Origin: Virgibacillus natechei
GTDB lineage: Bacteria > Bacillota > Bacilli > Bacillales > Amphibacillaceae
DNA: 64,000 nucleotides
Assembly: GCF_026013645.1 (NCBI RefSeq)
Contig: NZ_CP110224.1
Span: 3,162,001-3,226,000 of the forward strand
Reading direction: 5' to 3'
Below, in pieces: positions 19,471 to 28,985 of this stretch. The notes below the pieces were generated by a model. It ran no database searches. It saw only the letters and a program-made list of their open reading frames with translations, and had not been told where the DNA came from. How positions within the stretch are numbered: the stretch's first letter is position 1; the number at the start of each line of letters is the position of its first letter. Position numbers and translations under genes: made by a program.

Positions 19471-19509
19471 AAAAACTGGGACAAGCAGATTCTTCTACTT
19501 ATGTCCCAG
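19471..19509 (-). terminator. Terminator of the GH59 gene
   Basis: On the minus strand a CTGGGACA...GTCCCAG stem is followed by TTTTT. The stem core with an ACATAAGTAGAAG segment resembles a repeated terminator-like element common in Bacillaceae genomes (recalled). It lies about 150 bases beyond the GH59 stop, so a long 3-prime UTR is implied. Confidence 0.7.
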
Positions 19510-19657
19510 ACCCAACAATTGATTGTAAAAGCTCCTTCGCATTACTTTTATATTTTGAAATTTCCAAAGGTGAACTAGTGAGCTAGACTTTCCAAAGAAT
19601 GGATGCTAAACAATTATCCTCTATATGTGATCGATCAATATCGCTCACTTCATTACA

Positions 19658-22600
19658 TTATATCTCCGTTAACCCTTCTACAGCTTCCTGTAGGGATGTT
19701 TCAGCAGCATCAGCTTCTTCTTGAGTGCTTTGTGGATTTTTTAATATCTTTTTTGCGTCTTGTCGTGCTGAATGGAATCTTTTCCAGCTTTTCTTCGTAT
19801 ATTTTTTATGGTCTTTATTTTCATGTGCATCATACAGTTGCTCCAGGTCTGCTTTATCTGATCCAATTAATCCTTCTGCAGCTAAACGTAAGGCTATTTC
19901 TGCAGCATATACATCCACTAGAGTACTTTGTGGATTTTGTAATACCTTTTTTGCGTCTTGTCGTGCTGAATGGAATCTTTTCCAGCTTTGCTTTGTATAT
20001 TTTTTATGGTCTTTATCTTCATGTGCATCGTACAATTGTTGCAATTCTGTTTTATCAGCTTGAATTTCACTTTCTCCTGTAATGACATCTATACCATCAA
20101 AAGTAAGCGTACCTCTTTTGAGCACAATTTTAGCTGTATGTTCGGTATTTTCAAGTCCCCAAAGGTGATAAGAGGTTTGTCTGTCTCCTTTAGAATCAAC
20201 TCTATAATCCTCTTGAATTAATTGATCATCGATATACACGTCAACTAAGGCATCCGGAGTCGCTCCCAATAAATTAAAACCAGATCCTTCAAAATTAAAG
20301 ATCAAGCTATCGTTAGCACTATCTTGATCAGGTGTGCTGTAAATATTGACACCTCGATAATCCATATACTCCTCTTCTTGTTGATTGTCTTTCAGTGAAA
20401 CTTTCAACGTATGCTGTCCTTCTTCCAAGCCTCTTACAGCATATCTCAACCCAGTATCAGAATCTACATAATGGTCTCCCACATCTTCGCCATTCAGTTC
20501 GAAATTATAGGCTGATTGATCTCCTGTCCCTGACAGATAATCGATGCCAGTACCTGTAAAGTTAATCAAAATATACGGGGTATCATCAAAACTCGCCCAG
20601 GCATTCGTATTATTTGCGCCCCAAGTTTGGCCATTCTCTCTGTACGCATACACTGTATTTTCTTCATTTTCTACTTCTGAATCCTCTGCTATTGCAACAA
20701 ATTCATTTGGTGCTAATGTTGTAACCGTTTTTACAGGCACATCATCATTCGTTTCTATTTCTGCTTTAGTCAAGCTTATAAAATCTTCGGTTGCTACAAC
20801 TTCAAGTGTATGTTCTTTTTCTTCAAGATTTTCCACTGAATACACCATTTGTTCTATACTGCTGTTATTCAGATAATTCGCTTCATCGACTAATTCTCCA
20901 TTTAAATAGATATCTGCTGTTCCATTTGACGGGTTAGTTTCACCAAACAGCCGTATTTCATTACCCTTGAAGTTGATTTCAAAGGAGGCTTCGTCAGATG
21001 CTGATCCCCAGGCATTTACATTATTTGATGACCAGTTTCCAGTATAGTGTACTCTGTTCAACGTCCCTTGTTCCCCGGTTGAATCATCGTGTTCGACAGT
21101 TATTCCGTTCCATACAGGGAAATCTGTGCTCGCAGTCATTTGCGTACGGTTATTATGCGCATATCCCGCTTGTGTGTATTCCCAATCACCAACATACCCA
21201 ATTATATTCCATTGGTCCGTGTTGTTTAGAGCTTCTTCTTCTGTCTCGAACCTCTTACCTTGCGCACTGTCAAATTTCTCAGAATCATACGCGTATCCGT
21301 CAATTGGATCCACTCGTAAGTTATCGTAAAGGGTTTCATAATAACCGGACCCAAGCACAACTCTTCCCGCCATTACAGTCGAATCCTCGTCAGTATAACT
21401 AGCAATTTCTTCATCGTTCAGATAAAATGTAAAGACATTATCTTTGGCTTCAAACGCTAAGTTATTCCAAACCTCGTTATCGAAATCCTCAATCGTTCCT
21501 TCTTCTACAACGTTTCCAAGTTTAAGAATTTCATAGCTCCCATCTGCATACAAACGTGCATTGTAAGGAGCATAGGAATCTGCTCCACCGGCTTTCACTT
21601 GACGTACACCTATTAAGGCATAATTACTTCTGTCTTCTGCTTCAGGTGTATGCGTATCTAGTAGAAAGTCATAAGAAACTTTATAATTCACCCAGCGATA
21701 ATCACCGAATTTGGTATGAGGGTTACTGTTATTCGCTGATCCATCTGTTCCGCCCCAAACTGACCAATCTGCTCCAATAATGTCAGGACTGATTTTTTGT
21801 TGCAACATATTTCCTCGTTTTTCCGCTTCCGGAATATCTCTTTCATTACGTTCAAAACTTCCACTAGTTACCGGTTTAGTTGCTTCTTTTACAACTTCAA
21901 ACGCGCCACGTTGGTCCGTAGTATATCGTGGTGTGCCTCCGCGGCGGTCAACATAATCTTGTCCATTTTCATCAACTGGATATTCATCGTATTCAAAGTC
22001 ATCAGTATATGGCAAAGGCAAAATTGTATCTTCAGATAAATCAACCGGTTCTGATTGATATTCAAAGCCTTCAACCTCAGATTCCTTATCCAATGTTGAA
22101 ATGGTCACAAGTGAATAAGGGTTCACTTCTATCTGATACTCACCATCTTCTGGTGTGATTTTGTCAATGTTTTTAAACCAGTTGGCATCATAATTTTCTC
22201 CGTCATCTGGTCCGCGTGTTTCCCAAACATATACTGGCACATTCTCTTTTCCATTCAGATTTTCAGTTTCAATCGTATAGTTGCGTGTATCGCTTGTGTT
22301 ATTTGCAAATACAGTAGTATAGTCATCCGTTTCTGGATCTTTTAATGTCATATAATTATGGGTACTCGTATCGACATCAACACCGCCATCCATGAAATCA
22401 CCATCACTATAAGTCGCATCTTGAACATACATCCATCTCTCATTTTCCTCTGTTAACGGATCATCATAACCGACAAAATTCATAATATGACGGACTCCTT
22501 GTAATCCACCATCTACTTCATAAAATCCAGACCATGGGGTAAACGCATTAATCAAGTGTTTGGGACTATATGAAGAACCTTGATAAAAGGCTCCAACAGA

Positions 22601-23665
22601 AGGTTGAAAATCAAATGTAACTGCATTAAGCGGATTGTCTCCTGCTCCTTCCCATGAATACATTGAAATAATACGTGAAGTTACATCAATAATTCCATAT
22701 CGTCCTCCGAGCCCTTCATAATCTGGCTCCATATTATTACGATAACGGGCATTAATCATTGGGGAAACCCCCTCAGAAGACCAAATTTCTTTTGGCTCTT
22801 TTCCATTATCAATCAATTTATTTTGCAATTGCGTTAGTTCATCTGAACCAGTTAGGCCATAATGGGTACTAATTACATCAATTTCATCAATTAAATCCTC
22901 ATTATCTAGGAGTGTACGGCTAATTGTTTCTGTATCCCGATAGCCCTCTCCACCAACAAGTTTAATAGCCTTATAGTCTTCCTCATAATTTGGCTCTTCT
23001 TTAATTTTAGAAGTAAAGTATTTCAGCCATTCAACTTCACTTCTATAATTTCCACGTTGCGCTCTTTCGTTTTGAGAAATCCCAACATAATCCAACTTGA
23101 ATCCATACGCTTCATCAACAGCGTCGATGGTCTGTTTATACCACTGATAGCGGTTTTCATAGTTTCCCTCTGCAGCACCTTCCCACGTCCATCGTGGTTC
23201 ACCCCAACGCAAAATTTCTGTTGTAATATTTTCGTTAATGGATTTGGCATCAGCAGCAAATTGGAACCCTGCTCCTCTTACAACATTAGCTGGTTCATCA
23301 GAATACCGCATTGTTGAAGGTTCAGTTCCTGAAGATGAATCAACATCGGCTCCTAACTCAACTTTTACATGTGCGAGTCCGGCACCTGTGTCTGGGTTAA
23401 ATAGTTCATTCATTATTTCCCAATATGCTTGTGGATTCTCTTCTTTGTAATCTAACATCAAACGAGATGTGTTATTAGCAGATACTGTTCCAAATCCTTT
23501 AAAACGGTTATATTCATCTACGTTGTTTCCATCAATTGTAATTGTTTTTGTGTTATCGTCAGCTTTCGTTTCATTTCCTATCATAAAGGCAGTTAAACCT
23601 ACTACCATGAAAGCAACAGCTAAATATCCGATACCCTTTTTAAATATCTTTATTTTATTTACCAC
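19658..23665 (-). CDS. Secreted GH59-type beta-galactosidase/galactanase, multidomain
   Basis: A 1335-residue exported enzyme. After a signal peptide (about 1-35), residues 45-560 follow the architecture of galactocerebrosidase (GH59): RFKGFG, SRLMLDY, KVELGAD..SGTEPS, the acid/base E200 in SQNER, and the nucleophile E298 in IWSSEG. A lectin-like beta-sandwich (about 570-800) and two or three further carbohydrate-binding-like sandwiches (about 860-1190) follow, then two FIVAR repeats (about 1208-1335). There is no LPxTG anchor. GTG start with AAAGGAGGAA. GH59 removes terminal beta-galactose; here a plant galactan or arabinogalactan is the likely substrate (inference). The WNER motif is SQNER here. 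Confidence 0.85.
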   Translation of the reverse strand: MVNKIKIFKKGIGYLAVAFMVVGLTAFMIGNETKADDNTKTITIDGNNVDEYNRFKGFGTVSANNTSRLMLDYKEENPQAYWEIMNELFNPDTGAGLAHVKVELGADVDSSSGTEPSTMRYSDEPANVVRGAGFQFAADAKSINENITTEILRWGEPRWTWEGAAEGNYENRYQWYKQTIDAVDEAYGFKLDYVGISQNERAQRGNYRSEVEWLKYFTSKIKEEPNYEEDYKAIKLVGGEGYRDTETISRTLLDNEDLIDEIDVISTHYGLTGSDELTQLQNKLIDNGKEPKEIWSSEGVSPMINARYRNNMEPDYEGLGGRYGIIDVTSRIISMYSWEGAGDNPLNAVTFDFQPSVGAFYQGSSYSPKHLINAFTPWSGFYEVDGGLQGVRHIMNFVGYDDPLTEENERWMYVQDATYSDGDFMDGGVDVDTSTHNYMTLKDPETDDYTTVFANNTSDTRNYTIETENLNGKENVPVYVWETRGPDDGENYDANWFKNIDKITPEDGEYQIEVNPYSLVTISTLDKESEVEGFEYQSEPVDLSEDTILPLPYTDDFEYDEYPVDENGQDYVDRRGGTPRYTTDQRGAFEVVKEATKPVTSGSFERNERDIPEAEKRGNMLQQKISPDIIGADWSVWGGTDGSANNSNPHTKFGDYRWVNYKVSYDFLLDTHTPEAEDRSNYALIGVRQVKAGGADSYAPYNARLYADGSYEILKLGNVVEEGTIEDFDNEVWNNLAFEAKDNVFTFYLNDEEIASYTDEDSTVMAGRVVLGSGYYETLYDNLRVDPIDGYAYDSEKFDSAQGKRFETEEEALNNTDQWNIIGYVGDWEYTQAGYAHNNRTQMTASTDFPVWNGITVEHDDSTGEQGTLNRVHYTGNWSSNNVNAWGSASDEASFEINFKGNEIRLFGETNPSNGTADIYLNGELVDEANYLNNSSIEQMVYSVENLEEKEHTLEVVATEDFISLTKAEIETNDDVPVKTVTTLAPNEFVAIAEDSEVENEENTVYAYRENGQTWGANNTNAWASFDDTPYILINFTGTGIDYLSGTGDQSAYNFELNGEDVGDHYVDSDTGLRYAVRGLEEGQHTLKVSLKDNQQEEEYMDYRGVNIYSTPDQDSANDSLIFNFEGSGFNLLGATPDALVDVYIDDQLIQEDYRVDSKGDRQTSYHLWGLENTEHTAKIVLKRGTLTFDGIDVITGESEIQADKTELQQLYDAHEDKDHKKYTKQSWKRFHSARQDAKKVLQNPQSTLVDVYAAEIALRLAAEGLIGSDKADLEQLYDAHENKDHKKYTKKSWKRFHSARQDAKKILKNPQSTQEEADAAETSLQEAVEGLTEI
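19661..20044 (-). repeat. Tandem FIVAR-coding repeat, two units of 198-bp period
   Basis: Two copies of about 61 codons joined by a 5-residue linker encode LYDAHE(D/N)KDHKKYTK...SWKRFHSARQDAKK segments. The first 35 or so codons of each unit are nearly identical even at DNA level, which points to recent duplication or gene conversion. Confidence 0.9.
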
Positions 23666-24196
23666 TTTTGTGATCTTCCTCCTTTATAAAATGATGTTCT
23701 ATTTACTTTTAAGCGATACACTCTCTATGAACTCTTTAATCACTTGTCTCCTATCTTTTTGTTGGAATTTTCAATCCGATACTTTCTTCAGCCCATGGGC
23801 ACCTTTTTGGAATAAATGTTCATATACAATGCTGTTGGTTTTCTCCTGCTACCATGATTTTCACCTCCCTTAAAGCTAAAGCTCCTTTTCCAATGCATAT
23901 CCTCTATATATGCGCTTTCATTTTATGTCCAAATTTCTCCTTTTGTATCTCAAATAATGATTTCCATGTCTTAAAAAAGAATTTCTATTTGCCACTTTAG
24001 GGAGTACAGTGGGTATATTAAGACATGTGCTACATTACGATACGTGCTTCCACTAGCCATTCCTGCAATTTCCACTTCCACAAACGGGCTTCTGCGATGA
24101 TACTTCTTTAGCTCTATCCATTCATCAAAGGGGTAATGAGGGCCTTATTTTCAATTATGCATCAAAGTATGTGTGAACCCTCGCATTAATAAACTA
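23666..24196. other. 530-base gap between GH59 and epimerase genes
   Basis: It holds a cre-like box at 23907-23920 and the GH59 promoter, which I could not place. A strong AGGGAGGTG site on the minus strand precedes an 11-codon ORF starting near 23852 (MVAGENQQHCI). Around 23,995-24,150 a minus-strand frame is open for over 50 codons (EWIELKKYHRRSPFVEVE...) without a recognisable family; this may be gene debris. Confidence 0.4.
23907..23920 (-). promoter_or_regulatory. cre-like box upstream of GH59
   Basis: The minus strand reads TGAAAGCGCATATA; the left half is perfect and the right half imperfect. It is 240 bases upstream of the GH59 start codon. Confidence 0.45.
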
Positions 24197-24967
24197 CTAA
24201 TTGATATTATAGCTTTCCACCAAGCCTTTTAATGTTTTAGCATCCTCTAAGAATTGGTTCTCATCATCTTCCTTTACAAATTCGATTAATATATATCGAT
24301 TTGCCTTTAGATTTTTCAATTGATTAAGATACTGGCTCCACTCCTCCCTTCCTTCTCTAAAAGGAAGTCTATCTCCCACAGTCCATTGAAACGCATGTAC
24401 ATGCGTTAACCAAGGAATTAACTCATCAATACTATCCAATCTTTGCTTTATGGATTGTCCTTCAGCTGGTTGCCAATATAAATTTACATATGGATGATCT
24501 ATTTCTCTCATAAGATTTGCAGCACTTTCTTTTGTGTCTGTCAACGTATTCCCATGGTATTCAAGATTAATAGATATATTTTTTTGCTCAGCCAGTGTAG
24601 CTACTGTTCTTGCCTCCTTTACCACACCCTGTCTATAGTTCTCATTACCCTTTTTTGATCCCTGTCCACCAGCCCAGACACGAATAGATGGAGCCTTTAG
24701 ATGTACTGCCGTTTCTAGTATTTCTTCAAATGAGTCCTTATTTTTCTCGTATTCACCTACTCTATAATAGGATCCATAGGAAACCACCTCCAAACCCGCC
24801 TGTTCTGTTAACTTAGCAACGTTAGATGCTTGATTAAATTCTCCAGGTGGAACATGTATATCGCTCCCCCACTCAATGCCTTCCAGCCCTGCTTTTGACG
24901 TTAGTTCAATAACCACTTCAACTGACAATTTTCTAAAAGTTACCGAACATACCCCAGTCTTATACAT
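24197..24967 (-). CDS. Sugar phosphate isomerase/epimerase-like TIM-barrel protein
   Basis: A 256-residue xylose isomerase-like TIM barrel. The start is taken at 24967 because GGGAGG lies 7 bases upstream; a longer reading begins at 24982. Metal-ligand-like residues are in GLEGIEWGSDIHV (E30), SINLEYHGN (E145), YVNLYWQP and the final ILIEFVKED. It differs from the enzyme at 4671. It stands alone between the GH59 and gal genes; probable sugar epimerase or isomerase, substrate unknown. Confidence 0.82.
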   Translation of the reverse strand: MYKTGVCSVTFRKLSVEVVIELTSKAGLEGIEWGSDIHVPPGEFNQASNVAKLTEQAGLEVVSYGSYYRVGEYEKNKDSFEEILETAVHLKAPSIRVWAGGQGSKKGNENYRQGVVKEARTVATLAEQKNISINLEYHGNTLTDTKESAANLMREIDHPYVNLYWQPAEGQSIKQRLDSIDELIPWLTHVHAFQWTVGDRLPFREGREEWSQYLNQLKNLKANRYILIEFVKEDDENQFLEDAKTLKGLVESYNIN

Positions 24968-25226
24968 ATCAATTCCTCCCATATCATGTATTTATAAATT
25001 TGAAAGCTGATATCCTTTATTAAATCTTGATACATAAAAATGTTGACGACTTTCTTAATCATAACCCTGTTACTCACTGCAATATATTTACTTAAACTTT
25101 GTTATTGGTATTTAGATCGTTAATTTAGTTGCCTGCCTAGAGAAAAATAAAACGTTTTTGTCGCCTTTTCCGGTAGGCATCACCCTCCCCTATTGCACAT
25201 CACAAAAAAACATAGTAAACTAAACT

Positions 25227-25255
25227 TGATTAATTAAATTAATTAATATTATAGT
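25227..25255 (+). promoter_or_regulatory. galKETM promoter with operator in the spacer
   Basis: TTGATT (25227-25232), a 17-base spacer and TATAGT (25250-25255) lie 60 bases upstream of galK. The palindromic operator fills the spacer. The remaining 24,968-25,315 gap shows nothing else I recognise. Confidence 0.7.
25230..25246. promoter_or_regulatory. Palindromic operator in the gal promoter
   Basis: TTAATTAAATTAATTAA, a perfect 8-1-8 palindrome identical to the site at 19243 except for the central base. Lying between -35 and -10, binding here would block RNA polymerase. Confidence 0.7.
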
Positions 25256-25315
25256 ATCTTATTTATACGTCCTTAGCAACAAATATTAACAAATAAGTAA
25301 CAAAGGAGAGAGATA

Positions 25316-26500
25316 ATGACAGCTCATCAATTAAAGCAATCATTTCAAAAAATATTCAAAACCACGGAGGTACCACAAACCTTCTTTGCCCCAGGCCGCA
25401 TCAACCTAATCGGCGAACACACGGATTACAACGGAGGTAACGTCTTCCCTGCATCCATATCATTTGGAACTTATGCACTTGGTCGAAAGCGTTCAGACCA
25501 GAAATTACGCTTTTATTCCATGAATTTTCCGCAAGCGGGAATCATCGAGTGTGATTTATCTAATTTAGATTACAACGAGGCGCATGACTGGGCCAATTAT
25601 CCGAAGGGAATGCTCCTCTATTTACAGAAAGCAGGGTATGAATTTCCTCATGGCGCAGATATCCTATTTCACGGCAACATACCAAATGGCGCGGGTCTCT
25701 CCTCTTCGGCTTCTATTGAAATGGCTACTGGCGTCTTATTGGAAGGTCTTTTCGATTTGGAGATTGACCGCATCCGCATGATTCAGCTTGGGCAAAAAGT
25801 TGAAAACGAGTACATCGGTGTAAACAGTGGAATTATGGATCAATTTGCGATTGGCATGGGAAAGAAAGATCATGCTATTTTATTAAACTGTCAGACGTTG
25901 GACTACGAATATGCACCACTAGGTTTAAAGGATCATGTCATCCAAATTATCAATACCAATAAACAACGGACATTGGCAGGATCAAAATATAACGAACGGC
26001 GTGAACAATGCGACCGAGCGCTAATCGATTTACAGGCGAAGCTTTCGATAAACAGTCTGGGAGATTTAACAAAAGAGGAATTTGATCAGCACAAGCATCT
26101 TATCAAAGACGAAACAAATCAAAAACGTGCCAAGCACGCTGTTTACGAAAATGTACGCACATTGGAAGCTCTAGAGAAATTACGCGAAGATGACTTAGAA
26201 GCTTTTGGAAAACTCATGAACGAATCACATCTCTCACTAAAACAGGATTATGAAGTGACGGGAATGGAGCTCGATACCATCATTCAAGCTGCATGGGATC
26301 AGGAAGGTGTACTGGGAGCCCGCATGACAGGTGCTGGATTCGGCGGATGTGCAATTGCAATTGTAGAGAAAGATAAAGTAGAAGATTTCAAGAAAAACGT
26401 CAACGCCTTCTATCATAAGGCGGTTGGTTATGATGCTACATTTTACACCGCAACAATTGGCGATGGTGCGAAGGAAACTACTGAGGGAGTGGTAAAATGA
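25316..26500 (+). CDS. galK: Galactokinase
   Basis: A 394-residue GHMP kinase that phosphorylates galactose to galactose-1-phosphate, first step of the Leloir pathway. The galactokinase signature [17 protein letters not shown] spans about 23-39, the ATP-binding GHMP motif [14 protein letters not shown] about 121-134, and the third motif [17 protein letters not shown] about 335-351. AAAGGAGAG precedes the ATG. It overlaps galE by 4 bases (ATGA). Confidence 0.98.
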   Translation: MTAHQLKQSFQKIFKTTEVPQTFFAPGRINLIGEHTDYNGGNVFPASISFGTYALGRKRSDQKLRFYSMNFPQAGIIECDLSNLDYNEAHDWANYPKGMLLYLQKAGYEFPHGADILFHGNIPNGAGLSSSASIEMATGVLLEGLFDLEIDRIRMIQLGQKVENEYIGVNSGIMDQFAIGMGKKDHAILLNCQTLDYEYAPLGLKDHVIQIINTNKQRTLAGSKYNERREQCDRALIDLQAKLSINSLGDLTKEEFDQHKHLIKDETNQKRAKHAVYENVRTLEALEKLREDDLEAFGKLMNESHLSLKQDYEVTGMELDTIIQAAWDQEGVLGARMTGAGFGGCAIAIVEKDKVEDFKKNVNAFYHKAVGYDATFYTATIGDGAKETTEGVVK

Positions 26501-27498
26501 GTGTACTCGTGTTAGGAGGTGCTGGTTATATCGGCTCACATGCCGTTTATCAGTTAATTGATCAGGGAGAAAACGTCGTGGTCATTGATAACCTGGAAAC
26601 TGGTCACAAAGAAGCAGTTCATCCAAATGCAACATTTTATAAAGGAGACATTCGGCATACCGATTTTCTCCGCGAGGTATTCGAGCATGAAACAATAGAT
26701 GCTGTTATTCATTTTGCAGCCCAATCCCTTGTTGGTGAATCCATGGAAAAACCGCTTCAATACTTTGATAATAATGTTTATGGTACACAGGTTTTGCTAC
26801 AGGTCATGGTTGAACATAACGTGAAATATATCGTATTCTCCTCTACGGCAGCAACCTACGGGGAACCAGAGTCAGTACCAATTACAGAAACAATGCCAAC
26901 CAATCCAACCAGCACTTACGGTGAAACAAAGCTGACAATGGAAAAATTGATGAAATGGACGCAAACAGCTCATGGGATCACGTTCGTTTCCCTGCGCTAT
27001 TTCAATGTGGCTGGGGCTAGGGAGTCTGCAGAAATCGGTGAGGATCATCGACCGGAAACCCATCTTGTTCCGATTATTTTACAGGCGGCTCTTGGACAGC
27101 GCTCGCATATCACCATTTTCGGAGAGGATTATAACACGGCAGATGGTACGTGCATCCGGGATTATGTCCATGTGGAAGACCTCATCGAGGCACACCTACT
27201 GGCCTTGAACTATTTACAAAATGGTGGTAATAGCGATATTTTCAATCTTGGGAGCAATCAAGGTTTTTCGGTGAAGGAAATGATCGATACAGCAAGAAAA
27301 GTAACGGATAAAGAAATCCCGGCTCAAAGCGGAGAACGGCGTGCAGGCGACCCAGGTACCTTGATTGCCAGTTCCGAAAAGGCAAAAAGAATATTAGGCT
27401 GGAACCCAACGCGGACTTCGATTACAAAAATCATGGAAGACGCTTGGAAGTGGCATACAACGGATCCAAACGGCTACGGGAAGGACGTGGAAAAATGA
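26497..27498 (+). CDS. galE: UDP-glucose 4-epimerase
   Basis: A 333-residue SDR-type epimerase that interconverts UDP-galactose and UDP-glucose. The NAD-binding [11 protein letters not shown] is at residues 7-17; the catalytic Ser/Tyr/Lys triad is seen in [10 protein letters not shown] and the YGETK segment near 146-150. The start overlaps galK's stop and its stop overlaps galT's start, giving tight coupling. AGGAGG site lies inside galK. Confidence 0.97.
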   Translation: MSVLVLGGAGYIGSHAVYQLIDQGENVVVIDNLETGHKEAVHPNATFYKGDIRHTDFLREVFEHETIDAVIHFAAQSLVGESMEKPLQYFDNNVYGTQVLLQVMVEHNVKYIVFSSTAATYGEPESVPITETMPTNPTSTYGETKLTMEKLMKWTQTAHGITFVSLRYFNVAGARESAEIGEDHRPETHLVPIILQAALGQRSHITIFGEDYNTADGTCIRDYVHVEDLIEAHLLALNYLQNGGNSDIFNLGSNQGFSVKEMIDTARKVTDKEIPAQSGERRAGDPGTLIASSEKAKRILGWNPTRTSITKIMEDAWKWHTTDPNGYGKDVEK

Positions 27499-28976
27499 TG
27501 ATTTACCAACATATCAGTGGACTGATTCAAAAGGCAATTGAAACAGAGCTCATCGATCAAACGGATCAGATTTATGTGCGCAATCAAGTAATGAGCCTTT
27601 TACATCTGGAATCTTTTCCGGAAAAAGTGCCCTATAAAACGAATGATTCCATTCCAAATCTTTTAGAAAAAATAATCGCCTATGCGGTGGAAAATGACGT
27701 CATTGAAGATGTTTTCGATGATAAAGAGATTCTCACTGCAACGATCATGAATTGCTTTCTTGCACGTCCATCCGTTATAAATGAGACGTTTCATAAAAAA
27801 TATAAACAGTCCCCCCAAGCGGCAACGGATTATTTTTATAATTTAAGCAAAAATAGCAACTACATCCAGATGAATCGAATAGCAACTAACATCCATTTCA
27901 AAGCAGAGACCGCTTATGGTGAAATGGATATAACGATAAATTTATCGAAACCTGAGAAAGATCCAGAGCAGATCAGACGCGAACGCGAAAAGAAGGAACA
28001 GATCGATTATCCATTATGTGTTTTATGTGTCGAGAATGAAGGATACGTAGGGCGGACTGGCTATCCGGCGCGTGCAAACCATCGCGTCATCCATGTTCCA
28101 TTAAACGGAGAAAACTGGTACCTGCAATATTCTCCATATGTTTATTATAATGAACACAGCATCGTACTTGCTGAAGAACACCGGGACATGAAAATAGATA
28201 AGGACGCATTTGAACGACTGCTTACGTTCACGGATCAATTTCCACATTATTTTATCGGGTCCAATGCGGATCTGCCGATTGTCGGTGGATCGATTTTGAG
28301 TCATGATCATTATCAGGCAGGCCATTATGAATTTGCGATGGCACGAGCTACCGATGCATTTTCCTTTACGCTGGAGAAATTTCCTGACGTAAAAGCATCT
28401 GTTTTAAAGTGGCCGATGTCCGTCATACGACTCCGAAGCGGGGAGAAAGATCAACTCCTTCAAACAGCTGATCATATTTTACAAACATGGAAAGGGTATT
28501 CAGACGATGACGCTGACATAAGCGCGTTTACCGACGATACACCGCATAACACGATTACACCTATCGCCCGGATACGTGATGGCATGTATGAACTTGATCT
28601 TGTGTTACGTAATAATCGAACATCAGAAGCGCATCCATCAGGAATTTTCCACCCACATGCTGATGTGCATCACATTAAAAAGGAAAACATCGGGCTGATT
28701 GAGGTATTGGGACTTGCTGTTTTACCGGCGAGACTCAAAGATGAATTAGCTGAAATCAAGCAATTTTTACTTGGTCAATCAAATGACGTTGCTGCCTATC
28801 ATCAAGAATGGGCGGACCAAATCAAACACGAATATGCTACCCTTTCAAATCCTGGACAGGTTGATGATATAATGGAAAAGGAGCTCGGGAAAAAATTTGC
28901 CCGTGTACTCGAAGACGCGGGTGTGTTTAAAGAACAAGCAGCCTTCGAGCGATTTATTAAGACATTAGATGAGTAG
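27495..28976 (+). CDS. galT: UDP-glucose--hexose-1-phosphate uridylyltransferase (class II GalT)
   Basis: A 493-residue class II (Firmicute-type) GalT that exchanges UMP between UDP-glucose and galactose-1-phosphate. The central segment [17 protein letters not shown] (about 256-272) carries the H-D-H active-site region, with [18 protein letters not shown] upstream. Length is typical of GalT2. The start is set at 27495, where ATGATG overlaps the galE stop; a longer reading from 27444 would overlap galE by 55 bases and is less likely. Confidence 0.96.
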   Translation: MMIYQHISGLIQKAIETELIDQTDQIYVRNQVMSLLHLESFPEKVPYKTNDSIPNLLEKIIAYAVENDVIEDVFDDKEILTATIMNCFLARPSVINETFHKKYKQSPQAATDYFYNLSKNSNYIQMNRIATNIHFKAETAYGEMDITINLSKPEKDPEQIRREREKKEQIDYPLCVLCVENEGYVGRTGYPARANHRVIHVPLNGENWYLQYSPYVYYNEHSIVLAEEHRDMKIDKDAFERLLTFTDQFPHYFIGSNADLPIVGGSILSHDHYQAGHYEFAMARATDAFSFTLEKFPDVKASVLKWPMSVIRLRSGEKDQLLQTADHILQTWKGYSDDDADISAFTDDTPHNTITPIARIRDGMYELDLVLRNNRTSEAHPSGIFHPHADVHHIKKENIGLIEVLGLAVLPARLKDELAEIKQFLLGQSNDVAAYHQEWADQIKHEYATLSNPGQVDDIMEKELGKKFARVLEDAGVFKEQAAFERFIKTLDE

Positions 28977-28985
28977 GTGGATGAA

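Noticed and set aside
19603..20082. Long plus-strand open frame opposite the FIVAR repeats
   Set aside because: It is a mirror of the repetitive GH59 coding sequence, with no ribosome site and no recognisable domain.
23469..23873. Plus-strand open frame of 134 codons over the GH59 start
   Set aside because: It overlaps a clear signal peptide on the other strand and has low-complexity hydrophobic composition typical of antisense frames.
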